A stretch of DNA of 64,000 nucleotides, taken from positions 1 to 64,000 of the forward strand of contig JAFEMH010002434.1 of the NCBI GenBank assembly GCA_022495995.1, in the 5' to 3' direction. Positions 1-12,201 of the stretch are shown in pieces. The position numbers and the translations under genes are program-made. The number at the start of each line of letters is the position of its first letter. Positions within the stretch are counted from its first letter, which is position 1. This stretch comes from Adenophora triphylla var. japonica. Taxonomy: Eukaryota > Streptophyta > Magnoliopsida > Asterales > Campanulaceae. A model generated the notes under the pieces. The model made no database searches, had not been told where the DNA came from, and was given only the letters and a program-made list of their open reading frames with translations.

Positions 1-16
1 TCCCTAGCTCGTTATT

Positions 17-1448
17 TTGTTGGACGAGCAATATTGGCATTTCCAAAGACTCGGCTCGGTCTCCCTCGGCCGCTTTACCTCGTTGGGCCTAATTCCAATT
101 TCCCTATACCTTCCTCAACGGTGGCTCCACTTCATCCCCTGGCATTCCGGATCGACTCCGGAAGTAACAACCTTGCTAAAACAGATGCAAAGAACAGATG
201 GACAAGCAGATCATTGTCGGTTCCAGCCGGTCTCGTAGTGGTAGATCCAGCCCCAAGTAACACCTTTGCCTCTACAAATTCAAGATGCCGAAAATGGATT
301 TTGATGGCACCGCTTTTGTCCAGAAAGACGCATGTAGATACCTATGTGATGACTATGGGTGCAATGGGTTGTACGCCCGAGTTCATGGCTTCCCACTTCC
401 ACTTGACTTTGAAAGGACCACTTACATGGTTTTTAGCCCTGAAGCAAGAATGTCGCTCTACTTGGAGTCGATTACAGAGGCTTTTCTCGGGAGAAATATA
501 GAGGTAACTTGGAATGGCGCACTACTCGGGATGATTTGGTGGGAACTATCCGTAAGGCAGATGAGTCGATCACGGAGTTTTACAAGCGTTGGAATGCTAA
601 GCTCAATGAGTTATCGGAACCAATCCCCTCCAAGACCAAAAGGACATATTTCTCATGCGTGAAGCCAGTGCTTAGAGAAGCAATTGGGAAAGGATGGTAT
701 CCAGACTTGCGGGAGATGGTCGGCATGGGAGCCGTGCGAAAATAAGTTGTTTAATCAAACCCCGATTGTGAGTGGAAACAGCTGTAGTGGTGGTTTCGTA
801 TACCTGACAAGAAATCCAGCCTCGCCTACGGCACCAAGAGGAAGGGAAACAAAGGAAGGATAATATCGTCAACAACCTGCAAGGAGGGGTTAATAACAGT
901 TCTAATGGAGGAAAATTCCACCCAAGCCCGCAAAGAAAGTTTGATGATTTGGGAATGACTACAGAGGAAGTCTACAATGGATTGCTCAGACAGAATGATA
1001 AAGCCACCGGAGAATTACAAACCTTTTAATCCCAATCCTAACTGATACAAGCAAGTATTGTCGGTTCCACCAATTCCCGTGACATACCACCAATATGTGC
1101 CTCACTCTCAAGAGAATCATTCAAGGGCTTGTAGATGAGAAGAAAATTGAGAAATCCCCTCGTCCCAATGTCATCAACAACCCGTTGCCTAACAACACCG
1201 TGAACCTCATGGATTTTGGCCAAGATCACTATGTTAATATAATAGAGTTTGAGAAGGCGATAGTTGAAAGTGATAATGCTGGTTGTAATGAGAATGTGAA
1301 TGATGTAATCCCTTTTTCTGGTGAAATGAAAGATAACTTCTGTTATGTTTTGTATCTTGATGATCTTTATGGTTTGAATAATGCTGCTGATTTTGACGAT
1401 TATGAAGAGCATGTGATTGCCACCACTATGTCCTCTCGTGATTCCTAG
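17..1448 (+). pseudogene. gag: Tat-1 gag, frameshifted
   Basis: Gag builds the virus-like particle of an LTR element. Conserved capsid words are visible but scattered over frames: KTHVDTYVMTMGAMG and FHLTLKGP near 330-420, EWRTTRDDLVGTIRKADES near 510-560, and KPVLREAIGKGWYPDLREM near 660-720. The same words occur in one frame in Tat-4 gag (59184-61112), which shows that the breaks here are decay. A zinc-knuckle remnant of the form CX2HX4HX4C with one residue lost lies near 1050-1100 (CRFHQFP, then HTTNMC). The C-terminal part (1095-1448) is acidic. The start is upstream of the window or lost. Confidence 0.8.
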
Positions 1449-1691
1449 AGATTCTCCAATCTCTAGAGGAGCTCGTGCTAGCGGCAAATGTAGAGGCGCC
1501 ATTGTCTATAAATGAGATAAGGCAGCAAGATGGCCTTACAAAGACTCGGGTCCTATTCCAATTTCATTAACAGAGCTCAAGGAAGCCAAGTAAAGATTTT
1601 GTGGTTGAAAAAGATTCAAAAATTAATTTGTTGACTCGATCCGGAAGAATGTTGGGAGCAGATAACATAGATCCATTCCGGGAAAGGTAAA
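1449..1691 (+). other. Tat-1 gag-protease linker
   Basis: About 240 bases join the gag remnant to the protease remnant. Short decayed coding stretches are suspected but I cannot assign a domain. No promoter or RNA structure was recognised. Confidence 0.4.
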
Positions 1692-2340
1692 GTGCCGCTT
1701 AGCCAATCCCCGCCTTTCTCAAAGACTCCATACAGATCAAACCAAGGATTGAAGAAGTTCAGAAGATCCAATCTTGACACAACCGAAGAGAACCCAAGCC
1801 GATATTTCCTTATGGTCTCTCCTCACATCCTCGTACCCTCACAAGTTGAAATTAGAAGAAGCCTTGTCCAAAACAAAAGTTTCGTCAATGCCACTCCCGA
1901 CGAAGCCTCGCCAATGATCGGAACCGCGCAATATGGGAACATCATTACTTTCACGTATCTTGATCCGCCCGCTTTTGGTGCAAAGCATAATGAATCCCCG
2001 CACATCACAAGCATTCTAGAAGGACGACGGATTCCCCATGTGTTGGTAGATAATGGGTCGGCTATGAATGTGTTCTACTAAAATGATGAGTATGTTGGAT
2101 ATCAATGCGCATAACCTTAAACCATCCAACCAAACCATAAAAGCCTATGATTCCACATCTAGGGCGTATTGGGAATAATCTCTTTGAATTTGATGTTTGG
2201 AGGTAAAGAGATGATGGTAGATTTTCAAGTTATCGATATTCCGGTCACATTCTCGCCGTTATCGCGCACCTTGGATTCATGAGATTGGAGCCGTAGCCTC
2301 TACTCTTCACCAATGCCTAAAGTTTGTGCAAGACGGAGTC
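1692..2340 (+). pseudogene. pro: Tat-1 aspartic protease, truncated
   Basis: This is the retropepsin-like protease that processes the Gag-Pol polyprotein. The catalytic loop reads VLVDNGSAMNV near 2040-2075, matching VLVDNGSAVNV in Tat-2 (about 23075-23110). A stop follows the active site at 2079-2081, and the C-terminal half continues in shifted frames to about 2340 with traces such as HQCLKFVQDG. The upstream part (FLMVSPHILVPSQ) resembles the usual Tat protease leader. The protein would be inactive because the flap and C-terminal half are out of frame. Confidence 0.75.
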
Positions 2341-3639
2341 CCGACGACCATTTATGGTGATAGTGTTACGATTGGAGAAACCAAGCATTAATACCTTGCC
2401 AATGATGGAAATTAAACTCGATCAGAGAACTTGATGCTTAGCGGTTTTACGATTGAGAAGCTTCCAAGGGACAGTCCGCACTATAGATTTGACGACTTCC
2501 TCTCGACAAGATCCCTCCAAGATTAAAAATGATGAGAGGCATGAGTTATATCCCTCGGATTGGGCCGAAAGCGTCGCCAGGGACCATGTCACCTTATGAT
2601 GCCGTAAGCCAAGCAGGAATAAACAAGGCCTAGGGTATGTTGTGACGAAAGAAGATAAGATGCATGACGTAACCGAAGCTTTTAAGGAAAAGATGACCTC
2701 AACGGCTGGAAAGAGGTACAAGAGGCCCGAGATGCGCCCGCATGCTTGGTCCTTAAATCAGCATTTTGTCAAGGAAGATGGTGATATGTTTGTCCTGTCC
2801 CGAACCTAAGTTGAGTCAAGTGGAAGATAGAATGAGGATGATCCGAAGTTTGCCAAAGCAACCAAAACCCGTGAAAGAAATGTTTGACGGCTTCGCCCAA
2901 AAGGCCAGGAGTGTGACCCGCCACCTATGAGAATAGTTACCATGTCCTGGGGGCCCGATTGACACGTGCAAACCAGCCTTTGAGAAGCTCGCTCTCGGGA
3001 TGAACTCTATTTTACACGCGCAAGATCCGCGGCGCGGCATCCTTTAGATATTGATGGTGATTTGGCAATTGTTTGAGAATCAAGGGTTGTCGAATCGAGA
3101 ATGATGTGTCTACGTAAAAGTTGCCTCGTTAGAAAGGGGTTGTTCTCGATTGAAAATCTCGAGATTTGATTGACTTCTCCTCTCGATGGTGAGTGGTAGC
3201 CATGCCGGAGTTTGAAAAGGGGCTAGTGGCAGATTTGAATGGTTTGAAGACCGTCGCAGAGGAGCCGCACATGTAACTGGACTTCATTTCAGTGGACCGC
3301 CGTGCATGTGGAGACTATGATCGAAAAGCCGGGGCTCAAACCTCGTCCTTGTCCATCTAAGTCTAAATTTGTCCCCCGTGTCCCGAGTCGGCCCCCAGTC
3401 TCTTGTGATTGAATTTGAGTCTTCTCGATCGATCCGATATCCTCACGACGTAAGATCGTCTTTGAGTTGTAAACACTGTGTTTCCCTATGCTCGAATAAA
3501 ATGATCGATCTTTCTCGAGTATCCCGTAATTGCCAATCTAACAATTGAACGCTTAAATAAAGTTAATCATCAAGATTTAAAAATAATTAAGCCGTGATTC
3601 AATTGAAGATAATGCACCTAATAGATGAACAAACTTTAG
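2341..3639 (+). other. Tat-1 protease-RT spacer, decayed
   Basis: This stretch corresponds in place to the long linker between protease and RT in Tat elements. Broken coding traces can be followed, including VTEAFKEKMTSTAGKRYKRP near 2660-2720, but no intact domain. Small reading frames on the minus strand here look like shadows. I see no RNA gene or separate transposon. Confidence 0.5.
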
Positions 3640-4638
3640 AAAATAATTCAAAGCAGTGTTTGCGAACAAAAGGAAAGTCGGGCCCAAGTCGCCGATGAGG
3701 TATTAACAAGAACTGGGAATGCCAAGAACCCAAAGAAACACAACATTGGTAGCTTCTTCTCCGGAGATGAACAAAGTTGCCCCGGTTGAACTGCTTAAGG
3801 AGTATATGGATGTCTTTGCTTGGTCTTACAAAGATATGCCTGGGCTGGATACTTCCATTGTAGAACACCGGATACCCCTGGATCCAGAAATCAAGCCGAT
3901 AAAGCAGAAATTGAGGCGGATCAAGCCCGAGTGGTCCCTACAAGTCAAAGAAGAGATTGAGAAACTCTTACGGGTGGGTTTTATCAAGGTGATCGAATAT
4001 CCGACTTGGCTGGCCAACATTGTGACAGTGACAAAAGCGAATGGGAAGGTTCGAGTTTGTGTAGACTTCCGGGATCTTAACAAGGCTAGTCCCAAAGATG
4101 ACTTCCCTTGCCGAACATCGACATGCCGGTAGATGCAACCAGCAAACTACGAAGTCAAATCCTTTGTCGACGGTTTCGCAGCTATAAACTGATTAAGATG
4201 GCGTAAGAAGATCGGGATAAGACAAAGATTCACTACCCTCGGGGTACTTACTGCTACACCGTGATGCCGTTTGGGTTGAAAAATGCCGGGGATACTCTAC
4301 CGTAGAGCAAATACCACCCCTTTTCACGATATGATCCACAAGGAGATTGAAGTATATGTGGACGATATGATTATTCATTCGAGAGGGACGATGGACAACA
4401 TTTCACAGATTTAAGGAAGTTCTTCAATAGACTCGAGCATTCTATGAGGTTAAACCCAAACCCAAGTGTACCTTTGGGGTTATCCGGGTAAAGTTTTGGG
4501 ATACATGGTCACGGAGCGAGGCATCGAGGTAGATCCCGTAAAAGTCAAAGCGATCGTCGAGATGAAGCCACCTTAACCTGTCTCTGAAGTGAAGGGTTTC
4601 ATGGGCCGTTTACGTATATCGCCAGATTCATCAACCGC
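3640..4638 (+). pseudogene. RT: Tat-1 reverse transcriptase, broken
   Basis: The RT copies the element RNA into cDNA. The fingers region is open from 3719 to 4132, with DVFAWSYKDMPGLD, KVRVCVDFRDLNKASPKDDF and the WLANIVTV segment. Downstream the palm is frameshifted, but the catalytic YVDD box survives in EVYVDDMIIHS (YVDD at 4355-4366). After it, LGYMVTERGIEVDPVKVKAI and VKGFMGRL mark the thumb and connection region. At least three stops or frameshifts fall between 4132 and 4638. The order and spelling match Ty3/gypsy RT. Confidence 0.85.
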
Positions 4639-5612
4639 TTGACCTCTATATGTGAGCCAATCTTTAAGCTATTGAAGAAGAATCATGAAGTGGTTTGGAA
4701 TGAGGAATGCCAACTAGCTTTCGAGAGAATTAAATCTTACCTTGTTAATCCTCCTATTCTCTTCCCACCTCACGGAGACAAGCCTTTACTTCTATATCTG
4801 ACGGTCACGACATACGCCTATCTGAGCCATGCTAGCGCAAGAGAAGAAAGACTCTAAGATCGAGAATGCCATATATTTCGTCGCCGCAAATTCCAAGGGA
4901 GTGAGTTGAACTACTCTACCCTCGAGAAGACATGCGCGGCGTTGGTTTGGGTAGTCGGAAAATTGAAACACTATATGTTATCTCACACGTTGCACCCGGT
5001 TTCCAAGATGGACCCGATCGATATTTGTTTCAAGGTGATAGAGGCAACATTTCCACCGCATTGGCGAAGTGGACCTTTTTGTTGGCTGAGTTTGATATCA
5101 AATACGTGATCCGGAAGTCAATCACGGGACAAGCTCTGGCAGATCAATTGGCTGATTTCCCCAGTACAGAACCCCGAGGACCGGATCTCCAGTTTCCAGA
5201 TGAAGGGATTTTTGTTATAGAAAATAGCAATCGATGGCAGTTGTTCTTCGATGGGGCGGCAAACAAAAGAGGAAATGGCATTGGGATGGTACTTGTAGAC
5301 CCGAACGATATGCATACCCCCATCGCTATCAAGTTGAATTTCTCGGTTACCAACAATGAGGCCGAGTACGAAGCTTGTATAGCCGGTCTAGAAGCTACCC
5401 TTGAGCGACATGTGGAAGAATTGGAAGTGTTCGGTGATTCTCAATTGATAATCAACCAAGCAAAACTTAATAGATGGAAAACCTCGTACCCATGTCTCCG
5501 TAAGTACCATTCTTACATTATAGAGCTCGGCTTCGGTCGGAGTTCAAGGAAGTGTCATTTCAATTCCTACCGCAAGACAAGAACAGTTTTGCCGATGCCC
5601 CGGCCACCTTAG
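4639..5612 (+). pseudogene. RNH: Tat-1 tandem RNase H domains (RNH + archaeal-type RNH)
   Basis: Two RNase H domains follow the RT. The first, 4639-5110, has the Ty3 pattern with PLLLYLTVTTYAYLSHA, then LNYSTLEKTCAALVW, broken by a stop at 4855-4857. The second, about 5206-5500, has WQLFFDGAANKRGNGIGMVL, TNNEAEYEACIAGLEA and VFGDSQLIINQ, giving the D-E-D acidic residues of the archaeal or plant-type fold. RNase H removes the RNA template during cDNA synthesis. The additional archaeal-type domain is a published hallmark of Tat elements. The second domain is open in one frame (4932-5612). Confidence 0.85.
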
Positions 5613-6991
5613 CTTCTTTGGTAGAAATCCCTAAGGAAAGTCGATCAAACCATTCAGGGTCGGTAGGCGAGAGAGCCCCGCATACCGCTATGAAATAGAG
5701 GTCGAAACTGTTAATGAGCCGTGGTACAATCAGATTTTCCAATATCTCAAGCATGGTGAAGCATCTTTCCCCGTTGATAAAGAAGGAGACCTAAAAGATA
5801 TTCATGCCAAGAGTCTGCAAGCGTTGAAAAGGTTGTCGCCCGCACGTTATACTCGGCAATGAATTGTGGAAGAAAAGGGAAGGTTGCCCTCTCCTACTCA
5901 GATCGGCAAGGAAAAAGCCCAAAGAGTAATGGAAGATGTTCATAACGGTGCTTGCGGACCCCATATGAACGCTAGATCTCTTATGCATAGCATTATCAGG
6001 CTGGGCTACTCGGATTACTATGGAAACCGATTGTATTCAATTTGTGCGGACTCGTGATAAATGCCGCCGCTTTCTCCAACTTGAACCATATCCCTCCTCA
6101 TGACCTCTACTGTATGCCAACTCCCTGGCCCTTCGCAAGATGGGGTATCGACGTCATTGGGAAGATAACACCATCCGGGAGCAATGGGCACTCATTCGTG
6201 TTGGTTGCTGTGGCTTACTTCACGAAATGGGTGGAAAAAGCCGCATCTTACAAAGTGCTCACGGCTAAAAAGTGGCCCGCTTCATAAAAGAACAGATCTT
6301 CTGCCGCTACGGAGTCCCAAATGAGATTATTTCCGACAACGGAACCCATTTCGAGGGAGAAACTGATCGCCTGCTTAATGAATACAGAGTCAAGCGCCAC
6401 AAGTCCTCGCCTTACAGACCTCAGACTAATGGTGCTGTTGAGGCTGCTAATAAGAATTTGGAAAGGATCATTAAGAAAATGGCCGAATGAGGAAGGGATT
6501 GGCCAGAGAAGCTGCATTTAGCATTATGGGGCTACCGCACTTCTATTCGAACGGCTACCAGTGCAACCCCTTACGCTTTGACCTACGGAATGGAAGCGGT
6601 CATGCCAATTGAGTTAGAAATTCCATCCCTCAGAGTGTTGCTTGAGAATGAGGCGAATGAGATTGATTGGCTCCAAAGTCGATATAATGAATTGGCTCTG
6701 CTAGATGAATGCAGATTAAAGGCCATGGAGCATAATCGGGCATACCAGAGAAGAATGGCCCGTGCTTTTGACAAGAAGGTAAAGCCCAGAGACATCAAAG
6801 TCGGTGATTTGGTTCTCAAGATGAAGCCTGCAAATCAGAGCAGTGCGTTGGGTAAATGGGCACCTGTTTGGGTCGGACCATTTCTAGTCAAGAAGATATT
6901 CTCCGGAGGAGCAATGCAGCTAGCGGATCTGGATGGTAATCCCTTTTTGCACCCCGTCAACGGAGATAAGTTGCGGAGGTATTATGTGTAA
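5613..6991 (+). pseudogene. IN: Tat-1 integrase with two or more stops
   Basis: Integrase inserts the cDNA into host DNA. The H2C2 zinc region is at about 5930-6060 (EDVHNGACGPHMNAR, later SICADS). The catalytic core starts near 6135 with FARWGIDVIGKI (first Asp), continues at about 6325-6345 with IISDNGTHFEGE (second Asp), and NGAVEAANKNLE near 6430-6455 carries the Glu. A stop at 6285-6287 and a TGA at 6488-6490 interrupt it. The C-terminal part 6578-6991 is open and ends PVNGDKLRRYYV, the same end as Tat-2 integrase. No chromodomain follows, as expected for Tat. Confidence 0.85.
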
Positions 6992-7166
6992 TTGAGTCTC
7001 TTCCCCTCTGTAAATAAAAAAAAATAATAATAATAATAAAAAAAAAGAAAGAAAAGAAATGAAAATAAAGGCGCAACAAAATTGTCCCAGATGAGACTGA
7101 AAACCTCTCAAAAGGCAGTCCATGCAAAAATAAGGGACGCGCCCGGTGCTAAAAGAATATACCCAG
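6992..7166 (+). other. A-rich post-integrase spacer
   Basis: The spacer holds short A-rich and AAT-type simple sequence (7016-7050) and leads into the structured modules downstream. No gene is seen. Confidence 0.5.
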
Positions 7167-7197
7167 CTAGGCCGAAAACCCTAAAAGGGCGGTCTAG
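7167..7197 (+). ncRNA. Module C hairpin, Tat-1 copy
   Basis: CTAGGCCG (7167-7174) pairs with CGGTCTAG (7190-7197), giving eight pairs with one G-U. Inside, CCC (7179-7181) pairs with GGG (7187-7189) across an A-rich loop. The Tat-2 copy at 25393-25423 has different stem bases that still pair. It lies about 70 bases before class B RNA. No function is known to me. Confidence 0.55.
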
Positions 7198-7266
7198 GTA
7201 AAAAACAGGGTCGCACCATGTCCCCCTTCTACCTTCCCCTTTCTTAAACACCAAAGTTAATTGAGT

Positions 7267-7339
7267 CGAACTACGGAGACCTGAGCCCCTTAGTTCTCTT
7301 ACAAAAGGGGAACGTAGGCAACCACTTGTGGTTCGGTCT
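7267..7339 (+). ncRNA. Class B structured RNA motif, Tat-1 copy
   Basis: Invariant CTACG (7271-7275) pairs with CGTAG (7313-7317) and encloses a hairpin CCCCTT (7286-7291) with AAGGGG (7305-7310). A second hairpin follows: AACCA (7320-7324), loop CTTG, TGGTT (7329-7333). AGACC (7277-7281) can also pair with GGTCT (7335-7339), which would form a pseudoknot. Copies at 25510, 43131, 48449 and 57647 keep the frame but change stem bases. The motif begins about 275 bases after the integrase stop, in what would be 3' untranslated RNA of the element. Confidence 0.6.
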
Positions 7340-7629
7340 AAATTGCTGCAAAATTGTATATCTTGCCAAAATGTGTTTTGACTACAGTTCTAAAGCTTTT
7401 TCAAAGGTTTATTTGGAGTTAATATTCTTTTTGATGAGTTCAAGCACGGCCTACTTTTGATTCAAATAACTTGCTGCGAATAATAAAAAAAAATAATAAG
7501 ATCTCAACATCTGTTTTGTCTGCATTAAGGTAATTAAGGGATACTCAAATTCTTTTCAAATAAATATCTCTCTCTCTCAAAGAGCAAGTGAAAGAAAAAT
7601 AAAGAGTCCTCCATCTCTCAGAAAAGCGT
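7340..7629. other. Spacer between class B RNA and antisense gene end
   Basis: About 290 AT-rich bases. It would be the 3' flank of the antisense DUF7745-like gene (minus) and downstream untranslated sequence of Tat-1 (plus). A short CT-rich run is at 7565-7580. No other feature was recognised. Confidence 0.4.
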
Positions 7630-8091
7630 CTAGAGGCTCGTTCCCGCTCCCGAACTCGCACCCTTATCTTTCCTCTTCCTTGGTCCCCGGGAGGTCTTTG
7701 GTTTAGGAATGTCGAATAAATCGGTCTGAGCTCGCCCCAGCTCTGGTATACTGCGTGTTGGTGGTTCGATTAGGCCAGTCTCCCTCAAAACAGCCCTGGC
7801 AGCCCTCTCTTGTCGCAAGGCCTCTCTGCGAGCACTCACATCTGGATCATCCCTCAGAGCAGCCCTCCGGATCTCTCATTTCTCATAATCCTCCACAGCA
7901 TCGCCGGTAACATTATCTGGATTCCCTCTGGCTTCTGCATCTCGAAAGGATCGACTGGATGGATATTCTGCTCCTAAGTATTCCCTTCGGCGAGCCTCTA
8001 TAGCCAACTGCACGGGACCCAGTTGCTCTTCATACCAAATCAGATACTCCGTGGTCAAGAATGTAAACCCTCTGGCCTGACGAAGAAGCAT
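7630..8091 (-). pseudogene. Tat-1 antisense DUF7745-like gene, C-terminal part
   Basis: This is the 154-codon 3' part of a minus-strand gene whose 5' part is at 34798-35907. The join is exact: Tat-2 (8097-34797) interrupts the frame at the CCGTG target site. The segment FTFLTTEYLIWYEEQLG aligns with PVFLTTWYLDWYERHLG of the Tat-2 homolog. A TGA at 7876-7878 (codon 442 of the reunited frame) breaks it. The C-terminus is basic (SRGPRKRKDKG), as in the homolog, perhaps a nuclear localisation signal. The family is found in plant transposons; its biochemical role is unknown to me. Confidence 0.75.
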
Positions 8092-8392
8092 CCGTGTGTA
8101 AGTGCTCCAATTTGAGCTGTTAGTATTTTCGTTTGAAAATTAACGAAAGTTTTAACATTTCTAACATTTCTAACAATTCCTAACATTTCTAACCAAGCAA
8201 GGGTAGATTAGGGATTGCCATTTAAAGATAAACCAAGGAAAAGAATCAAAAAAGCAAAAGAAATGGTCAAAAACCAAAAATAGAAGCTGCTGGAACAAAA
8301 ACTGGCTGCCTAATTTGAATTTTAAAAAAAAATATTCCTTGTGTCCAAAGCCTGGAGCTGCATTAAATGAACAGTGCACGCTTCTGGTCTTG

Positions 8393-8433
8393 TCCGCGCG
8401 GATGAAAAAGGAAATTTCAGAGGGCTATAAATT
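8393..8433 (+). promoter_or_regulatory. Tat-2 LTR promoter: palindrome plus TATA box
   Basis: The perfect 10-base palindrome TCCGCGCGGA (8393-8402) is followed after 23 bases by TATAAATT (8426-8433). This is the probable U3 core promoter of the 5' LTR. The 3' LTR has the same arrangement at 33361-33401 with the same 23-base gap. The antisense PMD promoter (30709-30747) shows the same palindrome and a similar gap. Confidence 0.7.
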
Positions 8434-9517
8434 GAGGCCTTCAGTCACAGAAAGGGAAAGCAACAACACATTTCACAACTGCACCTTGGCGAAAATAGGG
8501 AGAAAACAGTGAGAATTCTCTAGAATTGTCACCTTTTTCTCTTAATTATTTTCCCAAATCCCACTCACTCTCAAATTCAAACACTCACATATTCAAGCTT
8601 CATACACAAATACAAGGAAGATAGGTATAACCTCCCTCTCCTTACCCTAAATCTCTCTCATCCAAGCATGCATTTTCAAACTCCAAAATGTAGTTTGTTC
8701 ATCTTCTTGCCCTAGATCCAAGAAGATCACCATGGAAGTTCATCTCCATGGTTGATCTTCTACAAGGATCAACATTCTCTCCAAAGTGTTCTTACTTACT
8801 TGCAAACATGTTTTCAAAACCCTAAAAACCATTTTCATACATCAAATCTTCATTTTCAAAGGATAAAATTCCCCTTCCCAAGCAAATGAAGTGCTTAGTC
8901 CTAATGTACCCTAAGGATGACTTGATATAGTTGATTCACCACTAAAATGTTAAGTGATCACTAATCAAAGCCTAAGGAAATGGGGACAAGCATGGATGCC
9001 AAACCCCCTTTAAAATCATGTTTTTCTTCTTAAGGAAGTTGCTGTCCAGTAGCAATTTTCTAAGACCTCTGTCCATGGTCTAATTTTTTGGACACAGATA
9101 AACTTGGAATTTGGTGTTGACTACAAAACACTTTTTGTATCCAACATCCAGAGCTTTCCATACATATTTTTACTTTATTTTTTACGTGAGTAAAACTCCC
9201 TTTTTCAAATTTTCTTTTAAAGGTCAGTTCATCAGTCTCTGGAAATCCAGATTTCACATCTGAGATTTCCAGAAGGTTTTGGTCCCTCAAATCATCTCCA
9301 AAATGGAAAATCTTTCACATAAATCTTATTTAAGGTGTCTGAAACAACTTTCATTCTCTGAGTTTCCTCATATTATGAAGTTTTAAAGCCCTTAAATCCA
9401 TTTCCAAGTCAAGTGTCCACTGCCCTTTTCATTCTGGCAGAATTGGTTTTCAACTTCAAAAAATCCTTTGAGTCCCAAAACTCAACCCAAAAATCATACC
9501 AAAAATTATGGGATTCG

Positions 9518-9522
9518 TTCAA
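9518..9522. other. Target site duplication TTCAA, left copy
   Basis: TTCAA at 9518-9522 is repeated at 19845-19849. The uninterrupted Tat-2 3' LTR reads GATTCGTTCAAAGTCTAA at the corresponding place (about 34470-34487), which proves a clean insertion. Confidence 0.95.
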
Positions 9523-12156
9523 TGTAACAACCCCGAATTTCCATAATTTAAATAAATCCATAAACATGAATAATAAATATCCCAAAATGGATCCACAAAG
9601 GTAACTTAGTTCAAACCATTACATCAGTGCGGAATATTCAAATGTAACGGCTAAGTACAACTACTAGTACTAATAAAAGTTCTGAAACTCGGAATCATTA
9701 AATAACTAATTTATTCTACTTAAATGCTTCGCCTCTTCCTGGTGACGGTTCTCCTTCTTCTCTATTCCGATCCTGGGGGAAAAAGAAATGAAGGAATGAG
9801 CGAACAATGTCCAGTAAGTTCATACGTGGTCCCTTCGGTTCAATGAAGAGACAACCGGAATGAACGGATCCAAAGAAGTATATTCAAGGATAGGTTAAAA
9901 TCAAACATGTATATATATATAGTAAGCAAAGAAAGTATGGCAACTACATATTTAGTTATACTTTCATTACTTTCGTCAATTCCATAGGATATACCCTACA
10001 TTGAGTACTCCCGACATTTTCATCACTTCCGTCAATTCCATAAGATATACCCTACATTGAGTACTCCCAATATCGATCATCTACATTGATGTCGAATTTT
10101 CCTTACACTTACTTTACATTAAGCATAGTGTAAGACTTGGTAGCATGCATCATTTCACACAAGTCATAATCCATTCACAGGTAACATGCATCATTTCATG
10201 TTATCTAATAATACTTGACTAGCATGCATCATTTCATACAAGTCATAATATATAGTGCATTCATAGGTACTTGAACACACATAGCAATTTTCAATACTTG
10301 AGATATTCCATGAACAAGATCACATCATAGAATAAAGAATTTCAAATGACGATACATTTCGCAAGAGTATTTTAGAAAAGTACTATCAACCACAGATAGC
10401 ATTCATGTTTTGAAAAGACTCGATGGAGTTTCCAACGAAATTGATACACAAAGTGTTTAGGAACGTAATTCCTTACCTTAGCTTTGCTTTCCTTCCTTAA
10501 GCAACGTCTTTACGCGAAATCTACAATCACGTAATAACATAACTTAGGCACAAGTAATCGTTTATTACTTCTTATGTACCTATACTTCCTTTCTTTAGTT
10601 AACCTATGAGTTACGCTTAGACTCACCTTAACTGGTTAACTAACTTTCTATTTTTAGGAACTTTCCTAATTTAGCAGTTTCTTAATCTTAGAAACTTTCT
10701 TCTTATAGATCTTTCCTCAAGAGGAAACTTAGGTTCATTCCTTTCAATGGAAGTCTAATTCCTTGATAGCTTTCTAATTACAGTACCTCTTCTCTTTTGG
10801 GTAACCTTCTTTATTTGGAAAGTTTCCTTCTTCGGAAGCTTTCAATTTCGAACCCTACTATTCTAGGAACCTAAGTCTTTTAGTATTCTTTTTAATACTA
10901 AAGTGTTATTTTTCTTCTTTCCCTTTGATATAACTTCTTTAAAGTCTTTGAACTTCTCCTTAATTTCAAAAGGTTCCTTTAGGTTTTCTTAATTTCAACA
11001 AAGTCCTTTAACTTTATAAAATTTACAAAGAAGTTCCTTAACTTTCAGAATTTTACAAAATAGTCCCTCAACTTTTGAATAATTACAAAACAATCCTTCA
11101 ACTTTTGAAAAATTGCAAAACAGTCCCTCAACTTTAAAATAATTTCAAAACAGTCCCTCAACTTTTAAATAATTGCAAAACAGTCCCTCAACTTTTAAAT
11201 AATTGCAAAACAGTCCCTCAACTTTTAAAATTTACAGAACAGTCCCTCGTAACCTTTGGACTTTTCGGTTTAGTCCCTTAATTAACTGATTCGGTGAATA
11301 ACTTAACCGGAAATCGAATTTAATCCATTCAGCTTTGTAAACTTGCAGTTTGGTCCCTTTTTCAGTTTGAAAACTAACTGTGTTTTTACAAAATAGACCA
11401 AAAGTCTAACACTTAAATAGAGACACAACCCAAACACATCTAGGCCATTCGACCGAAACCCTAGGTGGTTCAAAAACATTGTTTTTGTTCTTCTTTTTAT
11501 TTTCCAAACATTAAACAACTCATTTAATCACATATTCTTTAATTAAACAATTCAAATCATACTAATTGTTTTAGATTTAAATCATTTTTATTCCGAATCA
11601 AGAAAAACTAGGGTTATGATTACCTTATTGTAATCATTCAATTCCCCATTATTCAAACCCTCAATTTATTCATTAGGCTCTAAGATTAAACCATTAAAAT
11701 CTAAGAATGAACAACCTAGAATAAAATAGTTTGAGTTTCAAAAATTCATAACTAATTCATTTTTACTCCGAATTGAACGAAACGAAAACTAGGGTTTAGG
11801 GTATCACATTAACTTGATTTTGGTGAAGAAATATTGGCCAAAGAAGACCAAAATCCCGGCTGTTCTCCCCTCTTTTCAGTCCAGCCGTCGCCCTCTCTCT
11901 CTCTAGGGTTTTTAGACTTTTTTTTTTTTTTGTTTAATGAAGGATTATGGAAAAATAATGAGGAGTTTTATTATTTATAGCTAGGCTTTCACCTCCTTGG
12001 GCCCTTTATCCTCATTAGCCCACAACTTAGCCCACTTGATTAATTCATTGATTTGGTCCACCTAATTAAATCCAAGTCCAACTAAATAAGGAGTATTATT
12101 TTAATTATTTTTCTAATTAAATAATACTAAATTTTTTAATTTTTCGGGTCTTTACA
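9523..12156 (-). repeat. Tekay 3' LTR (minus orientation)
   Basis: In plus coordinates it begins TGTAACAACC and ends GGGTCTTTACA, so both ends are TG...CA. It is nearly identical to 17206-19844. Inside, a 30-base unit containing CAGTCCCTCAACTTTT repeats about nine times at 10940-11250. Serial short hairpins such as GTTTCT-N7-AGAAAC and TAGTATT-N6-AATACTA are found at about 10670-10910. No gene. Confidence 0.92.
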
Positions 12157-12172
12157 TTCTTACCCCCTTAAA
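12157..12172 (-). promoter_or_regulatory. Tekay polypurine tract
   Basis: Read on the minus strand this is AAGGGGGTAAGAA directly before the 3' LTR. It would prime plus-strand DNA synthesis. Confidence 0.8.
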
Positions 12173-12201
12173 AGAGTTTGGTCCTCCAAATTAAACGTAC
12201 C

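Larger units (their letters stand above)
8097..9522 (+). repeat. Tat-2 5' LTR, left part
   Basis: Matches 33074-34497 of the 3' LTR over its length with scattered substitutions. It is interrupted after 9522 by the Tekay element and resumes at 19850. The promoter region at 8393-8433 is described separately. No coding potential was accepted. Confidence 0.9.
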